Below are positions 47,701 to 58,107 of a stretch of DNA of 64,000 bases, piece by piece. Both the position numbers and the translations under genes were made by a program. The first letter of the stretch is position 1, and each line of letters opens with the position of its first letter. Source of the DNA: Owenia fusiformis (lineage: Eukaryota > Annelida > Polychaeta > Sabellida > Oweniidae); NCBI GenBank assembly GCA_903813345.2, contig CAIIXF020000006.1, positions 32,034,024-32,098,023 on the forward strand, given 5' to 3'. Under the pieces are notes generated by a model that saw nothing but the letters and a program-made list of their open reading frames with translations, searched no databases and was not told the DNA's origin.

Positions 47701-50700
47701 ATTTGACAGGATCACCCATAGGTGGGGACATATTGTACACATTTGTGTTCTTGTTGAGATATTTGACGTCAAAAAACAGTAAAAATAAGTTATTTTTCAA
47801 CTTGCTTCAATTTGACCAAATTTTTTTGAAAATCATCTGTAAGTTGCCAGGAGTTCAAATCTGACATTAGTTTTAGGATTTCACCTTAACTTGACCTTCA
47901 GTGACCTCCGAAAGGTCAAAAAGTTGATTTTTTAAATTGAGTTTTGGATGTAAATTTTGGTCAGCTTAATCACAAAATACCTTACTGAGCTCTGAATAAG
48001 TAAAATTTTCAAGGTCAAAGGTCATCAAACTAGGTCACACAACTATGCTATCTAAGTTTCTCAAAGTTCGAGACTACAAATCCAAATCAATATTTTTGTT
48101 TGAAGTCAGGATATAAATTCCTCTGAAGGTTCCAAACTGTGTGAGCACAGGACCGTGGGTCCTTCATTAGGATAACCATTTGATGGGATCACCCATAGGT
48201 TGGGACATTTTGTACACATTTGTGTTCTTGTATTCTTTATTTTAATGTATCAAATAGTTCTTCAAAGAAAAATGAATTCCTCTAAGATTAGTGTTCCCCA
48301 TGTTTTTTCCCCATTGAAAAATGCTTGCTATTAATTTATTTCAGTTTATTTTGGTCATCCAAATTTAGTATCTGGAGGAATCCACTTTTCCTTGGGTTTA
48401 CGAAAAAGACCGACCCCACCGACCACCGACCGGTCAGTGTTTTCCACTGGTAGCCTCAAAACAGGGTTTGAAGAAAATGTGTAAAAGACTGACCATATCA
48501 TGTAAAAGACCGAACATATTTGTAGCCTTAAAATATTAATAATTTGATTTTGAATGTCAATCGTTGGACTAGGCAATGTTTTTTACCGATTTTGAACCTT
48601 GCAACGAATGGCAAGCAAACAAATTGGGTATGACCGTCTCCTCTCGATTAATTGTCCTGCCTTAGGTCCTAACCTATCATTAACCAACCTATCGTTTCTA
48701 CGGGAATCTATCCTAATTTTTTATGGAAATTTAACAATTTCGAAACAATGATTTGTTATCGTCATAGCCTACTGTATACTGAACACGATATAATGTTACA
48801 TGTGTTCTCTTATCAGGATTAAAAGTGACTTACCATTTCAGTACACCATTAGAAAGCTTTTTTTGTCATATCAAATGTAGTTTTTACCAGTTGACGTTTA
48901 ACAACTGAGAAATCAAACATAATGTTACGACGTCAACATCGACGATGTTTGTGTGTTTTTGTTATTGCGTTTCATATGAATGAACTTAATGCAATGTTAC
49001 GTGCGTTTTTTTCCAAAGTGACTAACCAGGATGAAATTGGTCTTCTAACAACTGAAACATCACTTAAAAATATGACATTACACACCACGACGATGTTACG
49101 TTTTCATCGTGATTTGAAATGATTAATTATACGTTTTTAAATCACGACCTAGTAAAGGTACTATAGTCATTGGATTCCCAGTTTTAGTTTTACTTCTAAT
49201 TTTGCAATTTTTCATCTTTATGTAAAAGACTGTCAGCCGACCACCGACCACCGACCACATGTACCCAACTGTGGAGAGTGACTGGTCGGTGCCCAGGTCA
49301 AAATAATAGCATACATATTCAGGGTAATCATTAGCTAATGATTATAAAACAAATAGGTAACAAATAGTATAGCAATTTGACATGCAAATGAGATAATCAT
49401 TCAGATAATCATTTATCTGCTCAGAAACCTAGGGCTAAAATGAGTGTTTGTGCCTAATCATGTATGGGGAACAACCCAAAATTGATCAAATTCAAAAAAA
49501 ATATCTTGAATTCAAATTCATTAGAATAGTAGAGATAAATATGAATAAGTTTCAATCTAAACATGTTCTACATACCTTTATGATTATGTTGATCAAGTTT
49601 CAAGATAGTCTAGCTACCCTTCAGGTTGTTTATGCTCACTTTTATTAGACAAGTAATTCTCTCACATCTTAACCAAATTTTAATGTCTGCCAATGTGGGG
49701 TTTCTCATTCTAAATCATGGACTTTTAGGTAATCATTCAGAAACAAATCGTTAATCACTCAGTAACAATTCGGAATAAAAAATTCCAAGTTAATCATTCA
49801 GAAACAAATCTTTAATTATTCAGTAACTATTCAGATTATTAATCATTCAGAAACAATTCAGTGAATTATTCAGAAACTAATCAGACGTTGCTTTTAAATT
49901 CTTCGGGTTTTCTGATTAAATCCTGAAGGATTCAATAATTATTAGCTAATGATTATGAAATGATTTTTGTGGTCGGCGGTCGGTGTTTTTCGTAAACCCC
50001 TTTTCCTTTTAGGAAATAGAACATATCTCAAAGCACAGTCTAATTATGCATTCAACAATATAATAAAAGATTGCATTTATGGTGAAAATTTAGGTCAACA
50101 TTTTTGAAAAAGTATGTTGATTGGTCCATTACACCTTTAATATCACTTAGTCTGCTTACTTAAATTATCATTTTATATACTTTTCTTGAAGATAATGAAT
50201 GGGTCTAAAAGATACAAATGTCGATGATCAGGAAATATTCATAATTCAAGTTAGGATTGTCTGATATTGTTTGCGATAATCTATGGGCTCCTTTGCAATA
50301 AATAAGAGATCTCTTCAACTTTTAACATTCATATAGAAGGTATTTTTATCTTGTTCGTGGGGGATAAAGGAAAGCCATCAATTTGTTTGTTCGTTCGTCT
50401 GTCCGGGTGATAACTGTATTTGACCAACATCTAACTGTCAGTTATTTCTGATTCAGACTGAATGAAATACGATGTTACTTTCAGACCCTTGTGATTGCTA
50501 TTTGGATGTGTTTGTTTTTTTCTGATTTACTCAAAATCGTGCAAGCAAGGGGGACGCAAAACAAAGAATCTACTTCTTATGGCCTAATTCAAATACTATT
50601 TGATGGATTTGGTTCAAATTTTATATGCTGATGCCTAGAGATAAAGGAGCTCTGCTCAAGATGGCAGCTGAATTTCAAAATGGCCACCATTTTTCATAAA

Positions 50701-53700
50701 AAAAAAATTTGATAACTCAAATACTACTTTTTCTTGTAATTTTATATTTGCAAATTTACAGTAGATTTCTATGGGTTCTGAAACAATCATTGAAACATGC
50801 CAAGTGTGTCTCGGCCAATTAGAGCATTTCAGTGTGTTAGTTTATTGATATATGCAGGAAAATGATTTTGTAGTGCATTTAATTTTTGATATATGCACTG
50901 TCTGATCAGTGTTATTCTTTAAGAAGTTCCAAATTGAAAAGGCATATAAATTCATTCACAAATAAATCAAAAGAATAATAATATAAACTTCTGAAAATCT
51001 TTTGAAAATATACATATGCCTGTATTTTCAGCTATCTGGGCTAGGTGTGTTAGGTGTAGGGGTGTGGACCCTGCTCTCCAAGAGTTCATATGTGAGCCTT
51101 CTCAGTACAAGCCTCTTCTCTGTCACCACCTACATCCTCATAGCAGTTGGTGCTATCGTTGTTGTCATTGCCTTATTGGGATGTTTTGCAGCATTCAAAG
51201 AGAACCGTGTAGGTCTCATGGTGGTAAGTACAATCATATTGAAGAGCTTTTCATAGAACATTCAAATTATCATGATTCGCATTTGAGTCAGTCACTTAAT
51301 AATCTTCTGGATTGAAGGTGACTGAATATGTAAGTTAGCTGTTTGAGAGACAATCACTGAAATCAACTTCCATAATTGGCCTCGATCAGTATGGCTCATT
51401 AATCAAAATGGCTCAATTGTTAAAAGTTGTTCATATTCTATGTAATTTATGTTTTAGACTGTTTTTTTTATATCAGCCTAAAACGAAAAAGTTATTTGCT
51501 TACATTTTTATGCAAGAACAGACTAGTGCCAATTTTCAATTTATGTGCCAATATAATTTGGGTATGTAGGGCTCATTACATTTTGAATTTGAGATATTAT
51601 TCATTGAATTTCAAGGCAGCTATCTTGATTGAGTTCATTTTACAGCTGTTACTTGGGATTGTCATCTTGACCCTTGAGGTAACATCATTCATTTTTGATG
51701 TAAATCTAGACCTCATTAGTTATCTTGTATGCCTATTTTGCTCTTGTTTTTAAAAAGATTATAAAATAAATTGTTCAAAACTTAACTTGAATGTACTTCA
51801 CGGTCTCTGATACTACCCAATGTAAATTGTTCCGGACTTGTTTTTCATAACCATTTGGACTCATTTCGTAGGAGAATGAGATGAGACATTCATCAGAATG
51901 GCTCAAAAAGGTAATATAATTCAATCGTTTAGAAAAATACATATACCAACTTCTACCTAAAACATTCTTTTTCATACCCACATATCTATTTTGGCGATCG
52001 TGCCATCATAGTACATATTTATCGGCATTAAATAACAAAAATGCCAGAAATATGCTCTAAATGTGCATTAGTGTTATTTAACTATGTTTAAACCAAAAAA
52101 TCATTTTATAACGTGGAACAATATTCACTACATTAAAGATCGTGTTAATATTTTAAGTATCTGTACCTTCAAATTTTCATAAATTACAGTAATGTTAAAA
52201 GTTGAGTTAACGACGGCGAATGGTCCTGATTCTGACACGGACTTGTCTTATAATCACTAGGTGAACGACTGCGAATTGTACACCACGTGATAAAAATAAT
52301 GATTGGAAATTGTCTTGTAATGGTATTTATACGTTCCGTTACTTGATGAATTGTCTATGCTTCTGGAAAAATTGCACTTAGTATGATTATGTTTTAGAGG
52401 AAATTTTGTACCAAATATTCACACATTTTGTAATTTCAGTTCCCAGAAACAAGTGCCACGAATGCACTTTTAAAAGTGCAGATAAAAATATATTCTTTGA
52501 ACACTTCAAGAGGGACCATCCCTCCGACTTATTCAGGCTTGACGTCCCTTTTCGTGATAAAGGCATATGGCGTTACAAAACACAGAATTATGGATTCCGG
52601 ATGTGTGATAAATTAGGCTCGAAGCCATATGATGTAATTAAACTCGCTATAGCTAATAACGTTAGTACTGTTCAAGGCCATGTGCCAAATGAAAAAGATG
52701 ATGGAATCCATGTATGTGTGGGCATAGATCGTATTTCGGCGATCGATGATGTTATTGCATATTCTTTTCAAAATACATTTCGGACTAAAATTATTATTGT
52801 AAGTTCCTGTCAAATCCTGTCTTAGGCGACACCCTCTCGTATTTAAAAGAGTCAAAACACGAGAACCCGAGTCAAAATCTATATAGTTTAGGCCATTTAA
52901 AACAGGTGACGCTGAGCTTTTTTGTACGTGTTTAGTGCATTGGAAGTTAAAGGGAAAGTCTAAAGAAGAATCCGAGGCAAAAACCTGCATGCTGTGAGGC
53001 AAATTATGAAATTATAACTAATAATAATGAATCAAATTGTTAATAATCTAGGGGCAAACCAGTAGATTTTAACAGTAAATAACGATTAAAACTGATTATT
53101 TCTTCTCAACTTTCACTAAACTTCTTGCTCAGCATTAATATAAGCATGGAAGTCAGTTTAAAGCCAATAAGGGCGTTTTAAAGTCTTATTTGAGGCAAAC
53201 TTATGCTCACATTTTTCATAGGCAAATTTAAAATAGCGACGAGTGAAGTCTTTAAAATAGCGAAGAGGCAAAACACAAGAAAAAGTAAAAATTCAACTTT
53301 TCTCTCTACATGCATTCTTGCCCCTTGAAAGTATCAAGTAAAGAACACGTATCTGTAATGATTCCCTAATTCAACCTTGACAAGTATCTCTTAATACGTT
53401 TAATTAATGATGATAATTTAGATAGTATCACTCAGACAACTTCTTCCACTGTCCTCATCCACTCTGATGATTTGTTGGAAATCTATAAAGTTTATGGAGC
53501 TGTTCCACACTTAAAAATGTTTCATTGTGTTTTACAAGTCAGAAACGTTTCAATAACACAAGTCAGAAACGTTCCAATAACAAGTCAACATCATTAACTT
53601 GAATATTTAGGTCACGTCCAAATGGTTAAATCTAAAAAGTATTCTTTCGGCAATTGCTACTCATCTAAACCATTTTAAATCATGATTTTCGTTCACAATG

Positions 53701-56700
53701 TGGCTACTTTCATTATGAATCGGTGTATTCATTGGATACAAGGCAGGCTGGTGATTATAAGGCAAAATAGGTAAAAGCACTGGCAGAATCGCTCGCATCC
53801 TGAAATACAAAAAAGGCATTTGCGGGTGCCTGAAGATAGGGTATATAGTATGGTAAGTTATCTAATTGTATTATATTTACATAAAGTCAAGTGAAAGCAA
53901 TTCCATAACCAAATTTACAAACCTACCTCTACTCTTTTCCATAAATCAAGTCCAAATGGTTATGAAAAACAAGTCCGGAACGATTTACGTTGGGTAGTAT
54001 CGGAGACCGTGTACTTAGTGGTTATCATTTGGCAAATTAAAGGCTGGTCCAAAAAATGTGAACCCTTGGAATGCTTATAGGTTTTGTATTTCTACTGCAT
54101 TTTTCTTTATTTTTGGGAAAACATAATGTTGCATCTGAAGTTTGATTTAGTATAATAGGACATTATTCCTGGTCAACTGACTGTTAAAAAGTAGTTGGAA
54201 ATTCTTGAACACCATTTAGAGACAAAATTATGTGTTGCGTTAAAAAATGGAGAAGTGAAAGTTTGATATAATTCTTTCAGTATGCCACTCTGTTGTTCCT
54301 GGTTTTCCTGATGGAGGCAGTAGCTGGGGTGTTGGCATATATGTATAACACCTCTGTAAGTAAATATTTTACTGTATACTGTATGTCACTCATTTTCCAT
54401 TTGCCTCACTGCATGATTGTAGCTGAAACCATGCTTTGCCTTGATTATCCTATCCCACCAAGTGATAGTAGGAACATAGGCAATATTTCCACCATAAAAA
54501 TGCACAATAATGATAAAAATGTTAACAATGAGGTATTTTATACTTTCCTGAGTATATCATGATATATTCACTTGATTATCAAAGCACCATATACAATGAA
54601 CCATTATATTGATGTTTATTTATAAAATTAAGTGTGCTGATAAACTTAATATATATATATATTGCCATGGATTCATATTTTAGATTCAGGGAGAACTAGA
54701 AAGAAACTTGAACAACACTATGATAAACTGGTATCACTTTGATGCAGATAAAACAGCAGCCATTGATAAACTGCAAAGAGAAGTGAGTGTGTATGAAAAG
54801 AGAATACAGACCTGCCAACCTCCTGTTTCTATTTCCTTAAAAAATAACAAAACTCTTGTTCCGTTTTTGGCTCACACAGTGAGCCTATGGGATCGACCAG
54901 GCGTCCGTCCGTCAACATTGGCCGCACAAATTAAAACTGCTATTCGGATTGAGTCATATCCACATTCATTTTATGCATATCCATAATGCCTATTTGACCT
55001 ATCTTCGCCATTTCCCAAGTTCGCTCGGTTTCCGAGAAATTGCTGATTTTGACGTCAAAAAGTCAAATTTTCCGTAAATACTAGACACTTTGTTGAAGTA
55101 GAACTTTCAAATAACTTGTAGTAGTTGCTGTCCTCTGAAGATTTCAAAGCTCTTGGAATTACAGTTTTTAGTGTTTACTCTATAAAATTTGACAAAAAGT
55201 AGGACTTGGGTCATTTTCAGGAAACTTCCTCATGTACTCATATAAAGTAAATCGCAGGTTTTGTGATTGACAAGTCTCTCAAAGTTTGCCTTATACTTGA
55301 TTATTTCTTGCAATGAATTACATCATTACTAGATTTAAGCATTCCCTACATATTGCTCAATATAAGTCAGCATCAAATTTTTACTGTTTTTGAGATATTT
55401 GATGTCAAAAAACAGTAAAAATAAGTTATTTTTCAACTTGCTTCAATTTGACCAAATATTTTTTGAAAATCATCTACAAGTTGCCAGGAGTTCAAATCTG
55501 ACATTAGTTTTAGGATTTGACCTTTACTTGACCTTCAGTGACCTTCGAAAGGTCAAAAAAGTTGATTTTTCAAATTGATTTTTGAATGTAAATTTTGATC
55601 AGCTTAATCACAAAAGACCTTACTGAGCTCTGAATAAGTAATATTTTCAAGGTCAAAGGTGATCAAACTAGGTCACACAACTGTGCTATCTAAGTTTCTC
55701 AAAGTTCGAGACTTCAAATCCAAATCAATATTTTTGTTTGAAAGTCAGGGTATACAAACCTTGTGAGCACAGGACCGTGGGTCCTTCATTCCTGTAAACA
55801 CTCCCACAGAACCTACCGTTTTTCATAATCTACCACAAAAACTACCATTTATTTAAAAATTTACCACAAAATCAACCATTTTTTCAAAAACTACTATTGT
55901 TTTTAAAAAAAAGATGACATGCCTTTTTAAAAAAATCTTTTGCAATCAAAATTACCATATACGAGGGGTGATCAATAAGTAATGGACGCTTTTTTACACA
56001 GATGCTTTTTATAGACCAATCCCTTCGATTTTCTTACCAGTGATACATCATTCAATTATCTATCAACTCTGAAGATTTGAAAACAAAACATGTAATATAT
56101 TTTGATATATCTTTATTTCCGTGAAGGATGTGTAGGTACCCCGGGACCGACATTTACGTCAAAGATTCTGAAGCTATTTTAGCTTGTTTAACATGCAATA
56201 TAGTTGAATGCAGACTGAACAAAACAAACCATTATGGTCATGAATTACCCATTTTGTTATGCCATAGTTGATTTTGAATATTTTATCATCACTTTGTGGT
56301 ATATTCATGGCACATTCATTCTACAGGGCCCTCTACATATCAAGTGCTACATGTACACAATTCCTCATCCTCTAAACTCAAGATTGTGAGACAAGGCTGA
56401 ATCCATTCTCTGACATGGTAGCAAGAAGATGCAGTTGCATGGATTATTTTATTTCATCAATGGCAATAAACTTGCATCCTTTCTCTATAGAATTAAGTAG
56501 TATATAAATAAATAAGTCACATGTGTGCAGATCAGGACAATATGGTGCATTGGCCAAGGGCTCAATTTTGATGTCCAGAGATATTGTTTTCTGAACATTT
56601 TGAGATCTGTGGGCAGGTGCATTGTCCATATGGAGTAGGGTGTTCCTTTCTCTCACCACCCCTTTCTTCCACAATGCTTTCTCAAATTGACCTGCAAACC

Positions 56701-58046
56701 CCTTTCCATACAACACTCTGGCATCACAATACTTTCTGTTTATGTGTTACCAGTCAGCAAAAAATTTCAAACAACACAACACTTGTTGCATATAAAAAGT
56801 TCAAATCTAACTGAAATTTGCCAAACTGGCTAAAAACTGAATATGTGACGTAAATGTCGGTCCCGGGGTACCTGTACCTCCTTCACGGAAATAAGGATAT
56901 ATCAACATATATTATATATTTTGTCTTCAAATCTTCAGAATTGATAGATAATTGAATGACGTATCACTGGTAGGAAAATCAAAGGGATTGGTCTATAAAA
57001 AGTATCTGTGTAAAAAAAGCGTCCATTACTTATTGATCACCCCTCGTACATTCCTCTGAAGGTTCCAAACTGTCAGAGCTCAGGACCGTGGGTATTTTAA
57101 GAACTGCTATGCTGTAAGAATGGATTGAGGGATTATGTTTTCATTTCAGTTTACATGTTGTGGGGCAGTGTCATTTGAGGATTGGCGATATAGTCGCTGG
57201 TTAAAGGAGGCTAAAGAGAAAAATACAACACAGTCTATTAATAAAGCACCTGATTCCTGCTGCAAGACTGAATCAGAAGGTTGTGCAGTGAGCGATCACC
57301 CTTCCAATATCAATTACAATGTAAGTCACATATGATAGGGAATTATTCTATTGTATTAAATGAATATGAGCTGTACTCATCCATCATATAGTTTATATTT
57401 GACATACTTTGGCAATTTGATATATTTTTGAAAAATGAGTAAAGGTAAAGGACCTACTAAATATACATGTATTTGTATTTCAGGGTTGTTTAACGGCACT
57501 TTCCAACTATGTTAAAGAACATCTTATAATCTTAGGAGGAGTGGGCATTGGGATATGCTTCTTACAAGTAAGAAATATTAATCTGCAATTAGGAACTGGC
57601 TGGGTGGGCCAGGCCACAACTGAACTTGTGCTCAAGATTCCAGGAAAATTACTTATCCACTCAACTTGAAATTTGTCCAGCTGTAAGAGCAGACTAGTGA
57701 GCGCCAATATCTTTAACAAAACTTACATTAAAAAAAACAAAATACTTTTTATGTCCCCACCTCAGTGATGACTCTTTGTATAAAAATCTTGACCTGATCA
57801 GTTTTGGGGCATTCTCAGTAAATGTAAAATTGAACATTTTGCATTTTTCGTTCTTAATCTTGTCTGTAAAGTCTTGTCTGCAGACATTGCCCATTTAATG
57901 AGTGTCTACCTGGAATATCATTAAAAAAACTTTAATTTGATCTTTTTCTCCAGATATTTGGCATAGTGTTTGCATGCTGCCTTGCTAAGAGGATTAAAGA
58001 CTACAAATACAAAGAAGTTCAAGTCCAGTATGCCTATGCACGGTGA
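38648..58046 (+). CDS. CD151/TSPAN11-like tetraspanin, complete gene of seven coding exons
   Basis: A four-pass membrane protein that organises integrins and other partners in tetraspanin-enriched microdomains. Exons: 38648-38755, 51032-51223, 54281-54355, 54684-54782, 57150-57320, 57484-57567, 57954-58046; every join is GT-AG and phase 0, giving 273 residues. TM1 ~24-48 (split by intron 1 after NTIFL), TM2 ~66-88 followed by GCFAAFKENR, TM3 ~101-121, large loop ~126-227, TM4 ~228-255. The loop has six cysteines: CCG at 161-163, PDSCC at 192-196, C203, C217. DWRYSRW, PDSCCKT, DHPSNI and the KEHL..GGVGIGI run match the CD151/TSPAN11 group. N-glycosylation sequons at N123, N135 and N183. Cys18-Cys19 could be palmitoylated. 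Intron 1 (12.3 kb) and the others are loaded with transposons. CD151 and TSPAN11 orthology cannot be separated by eye. Confidence 0.9.
40136..40385 (+). pseudogene. LINE reverse transcriptase relic
   Basis: Reads KAFDSIDHTILFNNKL (RT motif A, family SKAFDTVDHxIL) and, in another frame ~130 bp on, GVIQGSVSC...LYIKHLHKSSN (family GVPQGSVLGPLLFxxYINDL). Short and frame-broken: an old CR1/L2-like fragment in tetraspanin intron 1. Confidence 0.7.
41035..41108. repeat. Simple repeat (TTTACTAGA)n
   Basis: Tandem 8-10-bp units of TTTTACAAGA and TTTACTAGA. Frames through it read LLDLLVLLDLL and are not coding. Confidence 0.8.
41226..42262 (+). mobile_element. Repeat family F: hairpin end plus 162-bp tandem array
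   Basis: Left end CGTACCTAACAAAAGGTACG forms a hairpin, followed by ATATTGTAGTC and a GGCGGGCGG run. Then comes a tandem array in which GTCTACAG recurs at 41299, 41461, 41623, 41785, 41947 and 42109: five exact 162-bp steps. The right end reads AGGTACGATATTGTTCACG. No coding capacity. Confidence 0.85.
43180..43605 (-). repeat. Repeat family E, copy 2 (inverted relative to 33305-33650)
   Basis: Contains AGTAGGTAGTTACCAGTTTC and CTAGAAGTCACATTTT, complements of blocks in copy 1 in matching order. With copy 1 it brackets the tetraspanin first exons. Confidence 0.65.
43915..44488 (+). mobile_element. Repeat family A, copy 1
   Basis: Starts ACACAGTGACCCTATGGGAT, then a decayed CCGT run and TTGGCCGCACAAATTAAAAC. 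It ends TTAGCACAGGACCATGGGTC. Compared with the copy at 54869-55789 the interior is shortened. Confidence 0.75.
44513..45600 (+). mobile_element. Repeat family B, copy 1 (3'-truncated) with ~162-bp units
   Basis: 5' end ATTATGTCCCCACCAAATAG, hairpin CCCCAC..GTGGGG, CCATATTGTCGGCC, a CCGTCTGT run, then repeat units with GTCTACG at 45107, 45268, 45411 and 45573 (steps 161, 143, 162). The 3' terminus of the family is missing because family A copy 2 begins next. Confidence 0.7.
45648..48167 (+). mobile_element. Repeat family A, copy 2, split by a family B insertion
   Basis: The left half (45648-46194) and right half (47756-48167) together match the continuous copy at 54869-55789. The break falls exactly at GTTTTT|GAGATATTTG. 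The right half ends AGCACAGGACCGTGGGTCCT. Confidence 0.8.
46195..47755 (+). mobile_element. Repeat family B, copy 2 (complete, ~1.56 kb)
   Basis: Ends fixed by comparison with the uninterrupted family A site: it starts ATTATGTCCCCACC and ends TTGTGTTCTTG(TT). A 5' hairpin (CCCCACcacataGTGTGGGG), CCATATTGTCGGCC, a CCGTCTGT microsatellite, then a tandem array with GTCTACG-type words at 46809, 46971, 47132, 47294 and 47455 (steps 161-162), a 60-bp local duplication, and a 3' hairpin CACCCATAGGTG before GGGACATATTGT. At most 2 bp of target is duplicated. A partial 3' end recurs at 48165-48226. Confidence 0.8.
48394..50000. mobile_element. TIR element (1.6 kb) with 8-bp target duplication, hAT-like
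   Basis: Left end GGGTTTACGAAAAAGACCGA and complement of the right end GGGGTTTACGAAAAACACCG; perfect flanking TTTTCCTT (48386-48393, 50001-50008). Subterminal ACCGACCACCGACC repeats occur near both ends. Inside, a second block is bounded by the palindrome AATCATTAGCTAATGATT (49327 and ~49940), with AATCATTCAGAAACAA repeats between. No transposase frame. Confidence 0.78.
51032..51223 (+). CDS. Tetraspanin exon 2 (residues 37-100)
   Basis: LSGLGVLGVGVWTLLSKSSY completes TM1 and opens the small loop. TTYILIAVGAIVVVIALLGC is TM2, followed by the FAAFKENRVGLMV inner turn. TTTTCAG acceptor, GTAAGT donor, 64 codons. Confidence 0.93.
51799..54011. mobile_element. DNA transposon with 63-bp TIRs, 5-bp TSD and a zinc-finger exon
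   Basis: Left TIR 51799-51861 starts CACGGTCTCTGATACTACCC; right TIR 53949-54011 is its complement (CACGGTCTCCGATACTACCC). They differ at only three of 63 positions, all transitions. TACTT flanks both sides (51794-51798, 54012-54016). The interior holds one coding-like exon (52440-52798). A CAC terminus with a 5-bp TSD is also the pattern of Transib/RAG-type transposons, but the TSD is AT-rich and no transposase is recognisable. It lies in tetraspanin intron 2. Confidence 0.82.
52440..52798 (+). CDS. Transposon-borne exon encoding a C2H2-type finger protein fragment
   Basis: An AATTTCAG acceptor, 119 open codons and an ATT|GTAAGT donor. It begins PRNKCHECTFKSADKNIFFE then HFKRDHPSDLF: C-x2-C-x12-H-x4-H, a zinc-finger pattern. 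A ~90-residue globular-looking stretch follows (e.g. FRMCDKLGSKPYDVIKLAIA). It enters in phase 1 and leaves in phase 0, so inclusion in the tetraspanin mRNA would break frame; it therefore belongs to the transposon or is a captured exon. No family recognised. Partner exons were not found. Confidence 0.5.
54281..54355 (+). CDS. Tetraspanin exon 3 (residues 101-125)
   Basis: YATLLFLVFLMEAVAGVLAY then MYNTS: TM3 with its conserved Glu (LMEAVAG) and the first sequon NTS. Phase 0 on both sides; CTTTCAG acceptor, GTAAGT donor. Confidence 0.93.
54684..54782 (+). CDS. Tetraspanin exon 4 (residues 126-158)
   Basis: IQGELERNLNNTMINWYHFD then ADKTAAIDKLQRE. Start of the large extracellular loop, helices A/B. 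Ends in the D.LQ.E block that precedes FTCCG. Donor GTGAGT. Confidence 0.92.
54869..55789 (+). mobile_element. Repeat family A, copy 3 (continuous reference copy)
   Basis: Begins with the hairpin GGCTCACACAGTGAGCC, then TATGGGATCGACCAGGCGTC, a short CCGT run and TTGGCCGCACAAATTAAAAC. It ends GAGCACAGGACCGTGGGTCC. It starts only 87 bp after tetraspanin exon 4. It preserves the empty site for the family B insertion seen in copy 2. Confidence 0.8.
55962..57046. mobile_element. Tc1/mariner element (1085 bp) with ~200-bp inverted ends
   Basis: Ends CGAGGGGTGATCAATAAGTA in inverted orientation, flanked by TA (55960-55961, 57047-57048). The TIRs match over ~200 bp each with scattered substitutions, out to GGTACCCCGGGACCGACATT. 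The interior holds a decayed transposase on the minus strand. Shorter than the usual ~1.3 kb, hence internally deleted. Inserted in tetraspanin intron 4. Confidence 0.88.
56444..56716 (-). pseudogene. Mariner-type transposase, C-terminal fragment
   Basis: Ninety codons with TLLHMDNAPAHRSQNVQ (second catalytic Asp) and NAPYCPDLHTCDLFIYIL (third Asp, ~35 residues between the two). The N-terminal helix-turn-helix domains and the first catalytic Asp are not found in frame. Not functional. Confidence 0.82.
57150..57320 (+). CDS. Tetraspanin exon 5, large-loop core with CCG (residues 159-215)
   Basis: FTCCGAVSFEDWRYSRWLKE, then KNTTQSINKAPDSCCKTESE and GCAVSDHPSNINYN. It contains CCG, PDSCC and one more Cys, plus sequon NTT. 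This is the most diagnostic exon of the gene. Confidence 0.95.
57484..57567 (+). CDS. Tetraspanin exon 6 (residues 216-243)
   Basis: GCLTALSNYVKEHLIILGGV then GIGICFLQ: the sixth loop cysteine, helix E and the first half of TM4. Phase 0; donor GTAAGA. Confidence 0.93.
57750..57905 (+). repeat. Fragment of repeat family B
   Basis: TATGTCCCCACCTCAGTGAT followed by one degraded ~162-bp module (GGGGCATTCTCAGTAAATGT, CTTGTCTGTAAAGTCTTGTC). It lies in the last tetraspanin intron, ending ~45 bp from exon 7. Confidence 0.6.
57954..58046 (+). CDS. Tetraspanin exon 7 (terminal coding exon, residues 244-273)
   Basis: IFGIVFACCLAKRIKDYKYK then EVQVQYAYAR and TGA. End of TM4, a juxtamembrane CC pair (palmitoylation candidates) and a short cytosolic tail. 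Confidence 0.93.
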   Translation: MFGIVFACCLAKRIKDYKYKEVQVQYAYAR

Positions 58047-58101
58047 TTTTGTGTTGATAAGGTGTTTGCAAGAAGTGATTGTATCAGTTTGGACATGACG
58101 C

Positions 58102-58107
58102 AATAAA
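58102..58107 (+). terminator. Candidate poly(A) signal of the tetraspanin gene
   Basis: AATAAA 56 nt after the stop codon. Further AATAAA words (e.g. ~58272) could give longer 3' UTRs; none can be chosen from sequence alone. Confidence 0.4.

Noticed and set aside
51427-51753. Hydrophobic 108-codon frame in tetraspanin intron 2
   Set aside because: The hydrophobicity comes from T-rich sequence; no splice context or family motif, and part resembles repeat family words.
52440-52798. Cassette exon of the tetraspanin
   Set aside because: It lies in intron 2 on the same strand, but its phases (1 in, 0 out) would break the frame, and it sits inside a transposon.
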